18,839 nucleotides of DNA from the NCBI GenBank assembly GCA_964388105.1, contig CAYLYQ010000038.1, forward strand, positions 1 to 18,839. Direction: 5' to 3'. Below the pieces are notes generated by a model. The model saw only the letters and a program-made list of their open reading frames with translations, ran no database searches and was not told the DNA's origin. Shown here one piece after another: positions 14,229-18,839 of this stretch (positions are counted from its first letter, which is position 1; the number at the start of each line of letters is the position of its first letter). The position numbers and the translations under genes are program-made. This stretch comes from ZC4RG35 sp964388105 (GTDB lineage Bacteria; Actinomycetota; Acidimicrobiia; Spongiisociales; ZC4RG35).

Positions 14229-15386
14229 CTAGGACAGGATCAGTATTAGCACGGGGGCGGCGACAAATACGCCGATGATGTAGACGGCGACCCAAGTTTT
14301 GTTGGCCACCGCCACCTTGGACAGCCACTGCGCCATCCTGATGGGGATCTGGCGAACCTTCACCGGGTAGAAGATGAAGATCCCGGCGAAGTTGATCACC
14401 ACGTGCGCCATGGCGATCACCAGGGCTTCCGGAGACTCCGACGCCACAGAGGCGAGGACCGCGGTCGCCGTGGTTCCCAGGTCGGCGCCGAGGATCACAG
14501 GGAACGCGTTGCGCATGCTGAGGACACCGGCTGCCACCAGCGGGACCATGATCGAGTTGGTGATGCCAGACGACTGAACCGCCAGCGTCATGGCCAGGCC
14601 AACGATCACGGCCATAATGCCTCCCCGTTTGGCGAGGATGTTGTTGACCGCCTGCTCGATCCGGCTGGAGGCGAGGCGCTTCATCTGGCTGGTGACCACG
14701 ACTAGGGCGCCGACCAGGAGGGCGAGTCCGAGCACGATCATCAAAGGGCCCATCGCCCCAGACCACCCCCAGGACTCGAACAGCCTCCCGAGAGCGTCGA
14801 CAGGGGCGTCCACCAGATCGCCGAAAGAGAAGCCCCCGCCGTCTCCGGGGGGGCCTGCGGGGAACCAGCCGGTGATGTTGTCGGCGAGGAAGCGGGCCGA
14901 CTTGGAGATCACTCCGAATGCCAGCTCGAGGGGAAGGAAGAGGACGACGGCGAGGATGTTGTAGAAGTCCTGCATCGTGGCGGCGGCGAACCCCCGCTCG
15001 AAGTAGGCGCCCTGACGGATGTGCCCCAGCGACGCCAGCGTGCTGGTCACCGCACTGCCGATGTTGGCGCCCATGACCATGGGGACGGCGGCCTCCGGCG
15101 TGATCACTCCGGCGCCGACGAGGCCGACGATGATTGCCGTCGTGGCCGACGAAGACTGGACCATGACGGTGGCGAGGAGCCCCGCGGCCAAACCGGTGAG
15201 CGGGCTGGCGACGGCTGAGAAGACCTGGTCGACGAGATTCTCCCCCAGAGCGCCGATGCCCGACTCGAGGAGGCTGATGCCGACGAGGAAGCAGTAGAGC
15301 GCGACGAGGACAATGGTGAGACGGAGCCCGAGACGGGCCTTCGAGGGGAGCCCCCGGGGGCTGCCTACGGCTTCCTGATCTCCCAT
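14229..15386 (-). CDS. Na+/phosphate symporter (NptA/PNaS family)
   Basis: Sodium-driven phosphate importer in the cytoplasmic membrane. The 385-residue protein shows the inverted-repeat signature of the family: QSSSATT at about 77-83 in the first half and QSSGITN at about 271-277 in the second, each followed by the G-A-N/D-I/L-G motif (GANIGSAVTS and GADLGTTATA). Eight or nine membrane helices are evident, with a Gly/Pro-rich extracytoplasmic loop near 176-190. I prefer ATG 15386; a GTG at 15458 is in frame but would overlap the divergent ku start and adds non-family residues. No Shine-Dalgarno sequence is seen; TACGCT at 15404-15399 is a weak -10 candidate. It forms a two-gene unit with the PhoU-like gene. 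Confidence 0.9.
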   Translation of the reverse strand: MGDQEAVGSPRGLPSKARLGLRLTIVLVALYCFLVGISLLESGIGALGENLVDQVFSAVASPLTGLAAGLLATVMVQSSSATTAIIVGLVGAGVITPEAAVPMVMGANIGSAVTSTLASLGHIRQGAYFERGFAAATMQDFYNILAVVLFLPLELAFGVISKSARFLADNITGWFPAGPPGDGGGFSFGDLVDAPVDALGRLFESWGWSGAMGPLMIVLGLALLVGALVVVTSQMKRLASSRIEQAVNNILAKRGGIMAVIVGLAMTLAVQSSGITNSIMVPLVAAGVLSMRNAFPVILGADLGTTATAVLASVASESPEALVIAMAHVVINFAGIFIFYPVKVRQIPIRMAQWLSKVAVANKTWVAVYIIGVFVAAPVLILILS

Positions 15387-15438
15387 CGGCTGTGACGGAG
15401 CGTAGACCTGCGCGAGTAACTCTGTCTCCGTCGGGGCA

Positions 15439-15444
15439 TAGACT
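15439..15444 (+). promoter_or_regulatory. -10 element giving a possible leaderless ku transcript
   Basis: TAGACT followed by exactly seven bases and the ku ATG, so transcription would start at or beside the A of ATG. No ribosome-binding site precedes ku, which fits leaderless translation, common in Actinobacteria. The -35 is not evident. It lies in the 65-base divergent gap between ku and the symporter. Confidence 0.45.
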
Positions 15445-15451
15445 CGTTGAC

Positions 15452-16246
15452 ATGGCACCGAGAGCCATCTGGAAGGGCGCGATCAACTTCGGTTTGGTCA
15501 CCATCCCGGTCGGGATGTACACGGCCACGGAGAACAAAACGCCCAAGTTCAAGCAACTCCGCAAGGACGACCACTCCCCCATTCGGTACAAGCGCGTCGC
15601 TGAGGCCGACGGCGAAGAGGTCGCCTGGGACGACATTGTCCGGGGGTACGAGTTCGAGAAGGACCGCTACGTCGTCTTCACCGACGAAGAGCTCGCTTCG
15701 GCCACACCGGAGGGCTCACGACTGGTCGATGTCGTCCAGTTCGTCGACGAGTCCGAGATCGACCCGATGTTCTACAAGTCCTCGTACTACCTGATCCCGG
15801 AGAAGACCGGGGCCAAGGCGTACCGCATCCTGGCCGACGCTCTCGCCGACAAGGGCCGGGTCGGCCTCGCCAAGGTTTCTATCCGAGAGAAGCAGCACCT
15901 GGCCACCGTCCGCGCCAAGGACGGCGTCATCGTCATGGAGACGATGTACTGGCCCGACGAGCTGCGTGCCGCCGAGTTCGAGGAACTCGACGCCAACGTC
16001 GAGGTCCGCAAGGAAGAGGTCGAGATGGCCGGCCTGATCATCGACAACCTCACGCGCGAGTTCGACGAGAGCGAGTGGGCCGACCGGACCCGTGAGGCCG
16101 TCGAGGAGATGGCAGCAAAGAAGGTGGCGGGCGAGGAGATCGTCGTCCCCGAGTCGCCCGAACCGACCAAGGTGGTCGATCTGCTCGAAGCCCTCAAGGC
16201 GTCTGTCGAGGCCACCAAGGAGCAGAAGGCCAAGAAGGCGGGCTAA
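15452..16246 (+). CDS. ku: Non-homologous end-joining protein Ku
   Basis: Homodimeric ring that binds double-strand break ends and recruits a ligase for end joining. The 264-residue protein starts with the bacterial Ku hallmark MAPRAIWKGAINFGLVTIPV, followed by the typical HSPIRYKR, YEFEKDRYVVF, DPMFYKSSYYLIPE and LATVRAKDGVIVMETMYWPDE, and ends in a short Lys-rich tail. The ATG at 15452 is chosen because family homology begins exactly there, although the frame is open 20 codons further. Its partner ligase lies immediately downstream on the other strand and the two stop codons overlap, so the pair probably works together though transcribed separately. Confidence 0.97.
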   Translation: MAPRAIWKGAINFGLVTIPVGMYTATENKTPKFKQLRKDDHSPIRYKRVAEADGEEVAWDDIVRGYEFEKDRYVVFTDEELASATPEGSRLVDVVQFVDESEIDPMFYKSSYYLIPEKTGAKAYRILADALADKGRVGLAKVSIREKQHLATVRAKDGVIVMETMYWPDELRAAEFEELDANVEVRKEEVEMAGLIIDNLTREFDESEWADRTREAVEEMAAKKVAGEEIVVPESPEPTKVVDLLEALKASVEATKEQKAKKAG

Positions 16247-17148
16247 GCGGGCCGCTCCGCTTCCCAGGTCACCGTCGACGGGTCGGCGAGTTCAACCCCC
16301 TTGAACACGGGAGCCCGCAGGCGGTTGTACCGTGTCCACTCCTTGAACTCGACCGCCACCACGATCTCCGGTTCGACCCATGTCTTTCGGCCTGGGACGG
16401 TGACTGGATTCGAGAACGGGCTGTCCGGTCGTTCGATCCGCCGCAGAGAGGCATGGACAGATTCCAGAGATCGCCCATCGAAACCCGAACCTGCCGCGCC
16501 GATCCAGCGCAATTCGTCGCCGTCGTAGAGCCCGAGCAGCAGAGAGCCGAAGGTCGAAGCCCGCGAGCCCTCGCCGGCGAGGTATCCGCCGACCACGGCC
16601 CGAAGCCTGCGCTTGACCGGCACCTTGCGCCAGTCGGGCGAACGGCGTCCTGGCAGGTACTTGGATCCGGCCTTCTTCGCCACGATGCCCTCCAGCCCCG
16701 ACTGCCGGACAGCCTCGTAGAGAGCGAGACCCGAGCCTCTCGTCGGCTCCGGCACCACGATCGGGCTGGGCAGGCCGAGAGTCTCCAGGATCTCCCTGCG
16801 GTCTTCGTAGGGGAGGCCCGTGAGGTCACCGGCCCGATAGAGGACGTCGAAGACGATCAGGTTCACCGGTGCTCCAGTTTGGAGAAGCGAGAACGACGGC
16901 CGCCCGTCGTCGTCGAATGCGATGACCTCGCCGTCGAGGACCACCCCTTCAGGCAGGGGCAGCGTGCTCACTTCGGGAAACCGGCTGAGCAGGTCGAGCC
17001 CCCGTCTGGAACGGGCCCGGATCCGGCCACCGTCGTTGGCGACGACCACTCTGTAGCCGTCCCACTTGACCTCGAACCACCAGCCGTCGTCGTCGAACGC
17101 CGCGGGCCACGGGGTGGCCAGCATCGGCTGGTAGTCGGGAAGGCTCAA
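16243..17148 (-). CDS. Stand-alone ATP-dependent DNA ligase (LigD ligase-domain type)
   Basis: Seals DNA nicks using ATP; with the neighbouring Ku it is the likely ligase of a bacterial end-joining system. The 301 residues cover the adenylation domain and OB-fold only: YQPMLATPWP, nucleotidyl Lys28 in motif I EVKWDGYR, GEVIAFD at 73-79, VFDVLY at 99-104, motif IV EGIVAKK at 153-159, motif V W-R-K-V-P-V-K at 173-179, and C-terminal FKEWTRYNRLRAPVFKG. The primase/polymerase and nuclease domains of full LigD are absent and not encoded elsewhere in the window, so it resembles LigC-type or split-LigD ligases. Start TTG 17148 overlaps the yqeY stop (TTGA), so the two are likely coupled; ATG 17124 would cut a conserved segment. 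Confidence 0.93.
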   Translation of the reverse strand: MSLPDYQPMLATPWPAAFDDDGWWFEVKWDGYRVVVANDGGRIRARSRRGLDLLSRFPEVSTLPLPEGVVLDGEVIAFDDDGRPSFSLLQTGAPVNLIVFDVLYRAGDLTGLPYEDRREILETLGLPSPIVVPEPTRGSGLALYEAVRQSGLEGIVAKKAGSKYLPGRRSPDWRKVPVKRRLRAVVGGYLAGEGSRASTFGSLLLGLYDGDELRWIGAAGSGFDGRSLESVHASLRRIERPDSPFSNPVTVPGRKTWVEPEIVVAVEFKEWTRYNRLRAPVFKGVELADPSTVTWEAERPA

Positions 17149-17609
17149 CCGCCGGACAGCTCCTCGGACACGATCCTCGACACCAGCCCGCCGTCGAGGT
17201 CGGCGCCGCGCGACTTCATCAACGTCCCCGTCACTCGACCAGCGGCCTTCGGGTCACCTGCGGCACCCAAAGACGCGATGGCCTCCCGGACCAGGCCTCT
17301 CGTCTCCTCCTCGCCGAGCTTCTTGGGCAGCCAACGCCCCAGGTAGTCGATCTCAAAGGCCAGCTTCTCCGCCATGGCGGCGCCGCGTTCTCCCAGGTCG
17401 AGGTACTCCTGGCGCGACTTGTCCATCTTCTTCACATACGAGGCGATGACCTTCTCGTAGAGGGCGTCATCGACTTCGCCGGAGAACCCCGGCTCCGACC
17501 GCGCGGTCGACACTTCGGTCTGAATCTGGCGAATCACGTCCTTGCGCGGCTTGTCAGCCGCTCGCAATGCGTCCTTGAGCTCGGCCGCCAGCTCTTCCTG
17601 GATACCCAT
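17145..17609 (-). CDS. GatB/YqeY domain protein
   Basis: A 154-residue helical protein of the YqeY family, related to the C-terminal tRNA-binding domain of the GatB amidotransferase subunit. Family features: IQEELAAELKDALRAADK at the start, YEKVIASYVKKMDKSRQEY, FEIDYLGRWLPKKL, and the end pattern GAAGDPKAAGRVTGTLMK. Its cellular role is not settled; binding to tRNA or amidotransferase has been suggested for the family. ATG 17609 follows a near-perfect AGGAGG, four bases away. Its stop overlaps the TTG of the ligase gene, making an apparent two-gene operon divergent from whiB. Confidence 0.92.
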   Translation of the reverse strand: MGIQEELAAELKDALRAADKPRKDVIRQIQTEVSTARSEPGFSGEVDDALYEKVIASYVKKMDKSRQEYLDLGERGAAMAEKLAFEIDYLGRWLPKKLGEEETRGLVREAIASLGAAGDPKAAGRVTGTLMKSRGADLDGGLVSRIVSEELSGG

Positions 17610-17635
17610 GATTCCTCCTAAAAATGTCCCAGAAA

Positions 17636-17668
17636 CCTGTTTACAGGCCGGAGGGGGGACAGTACAGT
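17636..17668 (+). promoter_or_regulatory. whiB promoter with a palindrome over the -35
   Basis: TTTACA (17640-17645), 17 bases, then TACAGT (17663-17668): a close match to the housekeeping promoter form. The start would be near 17675, about 45 bases before the GTG start. The -35 lies within the palindrome CCTGT-TT-ACAGG (17636-17647), a plausible operator, and GTAC repeats flank the -10 (17662-17665 and 17671-17674). The divergent yqeY promoter must overlap the same region. Confidence 0.55.
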
Positions 17669-17719
17669 TCGTACCTGGAATCCCATGCGCTCCCAGTCGG
17701 CACAAGATCGGGAGTGTTT

Positions 17720-18034
17720 GTGAAAAAGATCACAAGCCCCCCCCAAGGACGAACCAACTTGCTCACCACAATCACCACCACCGACTGGAGGGACCTCGCG
17801 GAGTGCCGCGACTCGGAGCCCAGCCTCTTCTTCCCCGTCGGCACGACCGGCCCCGCCGTCGATCAGATCGAAGCCGCCATCGCCATCTGCATGACCTGCA
17901 GTGTCCGTGAGGACTGCTTGCAGTACGCGCTCGAGACCAACCAGGAGTCTGGTGTCTGGGGCGGATACGCCGAAGACGATCGCCGCCGCCTCCGCAAGCG
18001 CTGGCTGGCGGAGCGCCGCCGCCGCGCCGTTTAG
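17720..18034 (+). CDS. WhiB-family iron-sulfur transcriptional regulator
   Basis: Actinobacteria-specific small regulator that binds a redox-sensitive [4Fe-4S] cluster and typically contacts the principal sigma factor. All four Cys ligands are present in the C-x27-C-x2-C-x5-C pattern (AEC, then CMTCSVREDC), followed by the GVWGG turn and a basic C-terminal tail (RRRLRKRWLAERRRR) likely to bind DNA. From GTG 17720, with GGGAG five bases upstream, it has 104 residues; TTG 17759, preceded by AAGGA nine bases away, would give 91 residues beginning just before the conserved DWRDLAEC and is a real alternative, since the extra stretch includes an 8-C run and is not family-like. Which WhiB class it belongs to cannot be settled by eye. 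Confidence 0.93.
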   Translation: MKKITSPPQGRTNLLTTITTTDWRDLAECRDSEPSLFFPVGTTGPAVDQIEAAIAICMTCSVREDCLQYALETNQESGVWGGYAEDDRRRLRKRWLAERRRRAV

Positions 18035-18042
18035 CGCCCCCT

Positions 18043-18064
18043 ACCCGCTGGCGTACCAGCGGGT
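18043..18064. terminator. 9-bp hairpin between convergent whiB and DUF3107 genes
   Basis: ACCCGCTGG-CGTA-CCAGCGGGT, a perfect 9-bp stem with a four-base loop, nine bases after the whiB stop. There is no T tract on either side, so it would be a T-less actinobacterial-type terminator, usable from both directions given the convergent genes. Confidence 0.6.
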
Positions 18065-18068
18065 CCCT

Positions 18069-18093
18069 TCCCCCCTCGCTTCGCTCCGGGGGA
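18069..18093. repeat. Second hairpin with GCTTCGCTCC loop
   Basis: TCCCCC (18069-18074) pairs with GGGGGA (18088-18093); the loop contains CGCTTCGCTCC, the same core as in the repeat units near 13322 and 13418. It lies directly before the DUF3107 stop. Confidence 0.5.
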
Positions 18094-18095
18094 CC

Positions 18096-18317
18096 TCAGG
18101 GCCCGAAGCCGACTCTCGTCGATCCCCCGGCGTCGTCGATCTCGACGAACGCCACCTTCTGAGGCGGAATCCCCACGCTGCGCCCCTTGGCGTCGACGAA
18201 CCATGCCAGGCCGTCGCCCTGGACAGCCTTCTCGATCTCAGACTTGAACTTCTCTGCGTCCTCGATCTCCAACTCGACGACCTTGTCGGTGTTCGAGATG
18301 CCGATGCGAACCCTCAA
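18096..18317 (-). CDS. DUF3107 family protein
   Basis: Small protein of unknown function restricted largely to Actinobacteria. The 73 residues begin VRIGISNTDKVVELEIEDAE after the initiator and end near PPQKVAFVEIDDAGGSTRVGFGP, matching the family pattern of a short beta-rich protein with a conserved KVAYVEI-like strand. The start is TTG 18317: a GGAGG lies four bases upstream. An in-frame ATG at 18344 is less likely because it would overlap the TACGAT -10 candidate and would turn the ribosome-binding site into codons. Convergent with whiB and divergent from the LysM gene. Confidence 0.82.
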   Translation of the reverse strand: MRVRIGISNTDKVVELEIEDAEKFKSEIEKAVQGDGLAWFVDAKGRSVGIPPQKVAFVEIDDAGGSTRVGFGP

Positions 18318-18342
18318 TGAGCCTCCAATTCCTGGTCCGCGC

Positions 18343-18348
18343 ATCGTA
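18343..18348 (-). promoter_or_regulatory. -10 candidate for DUF3107
   Basis: TACGAT on the minus strand, 25 bases before the TTG start, which would leave a leader of about 19 bases containing the GGAGG. No -35 match is seen. Confidence 0.35.
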
Positions 18349-18377
18349 ACCCCCTTCCGCCGGTGCTCCCTCTGGCA

Positions 18378-18383
18378 TAGCTT
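18378..18383 (+). promoter_or_regulatory. -10 element giving a possible leaderless transcript of the LysM gene
   Basis: TAGCTT followed by six bases and ATG, with no ribosome-binding site. TTCCGC at 18355-18360 is a weak -35 at 17 bases. The same arrangement is seen upstream of ku. Confidence 0.4.
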
Positions 18384-18389
18384 CGAGAC

Positions 18390-18710
18390 ATGACCGAGGA
18401 CATCGTCAGGGTGGCCACGATTGCGGCCACCGCTCTCGCCCTCACCGCCACCGCGCTCATCGGAGTCGCCGAGGCGCCGACCGGGGTTCGGGTGCCTGCC
18501 CCGCCCGTGCCTGCCGCACCGACCGCGGACACCGTCATCGTCGAGCCTGGTGACCACTTCTGGAAGATCTCCGCCCGCCGACTGGCCGAGACGACCGAAC
18601 CGGTCGGGCCGTACTGGCGGCGGGTTGTGGACCACAACCGCGACATGATCCGCTCCGGGGACCCCGACCTGATCTTTCCGGGTGAGGTGGTGGAGCTCCC
18701 GGAGCCCTGA
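18390..18710 (+). CDS. Small LysM-domain protein, membrane-anchored or secreted
   Basis: A 106-residue protein: an N-terminal hydrophobic segment (about residues 7-26, rich in Ala/Leu/Thr) acting as signal peptide or anchor, a Pro/Ala-rich linker (about 30-45), and one LysM domain (about 48-104) with VIVEPGDHFWKISARRL, WRRVVDHNRDMI and DPDLIFPGEVVELP. LysM domains bind peptidoglycan N-acetylglucosamine chains, so it probably sits at the cell wall; no catalytic domain is attached. The ATG at 18390 is supported by the signal-like N terminus and the upstream -10. Confidence 0.85.
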   Translation: MTEDIVRVATIAATALALTATALIGVAEAPTGVRVPAPPVPAAPTADTVIVEPGDHFWKISARRLAETTEPVGPYWRRVVDHNRDMIRSGDPDLIFPGEVVELPEP

Positions 18711-18743
18711 GCTCGGGCACCTCTGGCTCGCTTCGCTCGCGCC

Positions 18744-18839
18744 CCCTCCCCCCTTCGGGGTACTCCCCCGTTCCGCTGCCGCTCCACGGGTGAGAAATCC
18801 TGACTCGCGCACCCTCCCCCCTTCGGGGTACTCCCCCGT
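18744..18839. repeat. GC-rich direct repeats at the right edge
   Basis: An identical 28-bp stretch occurs at 18744-18771 and 18812-18839, 68 bases apart; the second copy is cut by the window end. Each contains CCCC-TTC-GGGG and then TACT-CCCC, so GGGG can pair with either C run and form two alternative small hairpins. A GCTTCGCT core lies just upstream at 18729-18737. The whole stretch after the LysM stop (18711-18839) shows no supported gene. Confidence 0.75.

Noticed and set aside
13165..14232. Plus-strand open frame spanning the tRNA, the Ns and the phoU-like gene
   Set aside because: It crosses a tRNA and 100 unknown bases and is antisense to PhoU; not a gene.
13564..15636. Apparent 690-residue fusion ending in a PhoU domain
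   Set aside because: The N-terminal part is an out-of-frame reading of the symporter and of the ku start; a proper GTG with ribosome-binding site begins PhoU at 14220.
18096..18812. 238-residue minus-strand frame ending in DUF3107
   Set aside because: All but the last 73 residues are antisense to the LysM gene and its repeats.

Overview
The window looks like a high-GC actinobacterial chromosome segment, most likely from an Acidimicrobiia-like, metagenome-assembled Actinomycetota. This rests on a WhiB-family regulator, a DUF3107 gene, GTG/TTG starts with start/stop overlaps, possible leaderless promoters, and the gene order thrC-rho-rpmE-prfA-prmC-sua5, which resembles the mycobacterial order. 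A run of exactly 100 Ns at 13441-13540 marks a scaffold join. No phage, transposase, CRISPR array or defence cluster was recognised. Nearly all genes belong to known families; the less explained material is between genes.

Region 1 (1-4836, minus strand) is an ABC importer operon of the branched-chain amino acid (LivKHMGF/HAAT) type: lipoprotein binding protein, LivH permease, a fused LivM-LivG permease-ATPase, and LivF, which runs off the left edge. A stem-loop lies between the binding-protein and permease genes.

Region 2 (4950-13111, minus strand) is a compact translation and housekeeping cluster, in transcription order: MgtC-like membrane protein, threonine synthase, Rho, ribosomal protein L31, a DUF1385 membrane protein, release factor 1, the release-factor methyltransferase PrmC, the tRNA threonylcarbamoyl-AMP synthase TsaC/Sua5, and serine hydroxymethyltransferase. 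Several junctions overlap by 4-20 bases, suggesting translational coupling. A good promoter candidate precedes rho.

Region 3 (13177-13563) holds a tRNA-Arg(CCG) gene followed by an unusual tandem array in which copies of the tRNA 3' end precede ~99-bp units; the assembly breaks inside this array.

Region 4 (13564-15386, minus strand) is a Na+/phosphate symporter followed by a PhoU-like regulator. Divergent from it is ku. The ligase of the same likely end-joining pathway faces ku tail to tail, with overlapping stop codons, and is itself coupled to a GatB/YqeY-domain gene.

Region 5 (17636-18839) carries whiB with a well-formed promoter, DUF3107, and a small LysM protein with a possible leaderless promoter, separated by hairpins and GC-rich repeats sharing a GCTTCGCT core. 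The right edge cuts through one of these repeat arrays.
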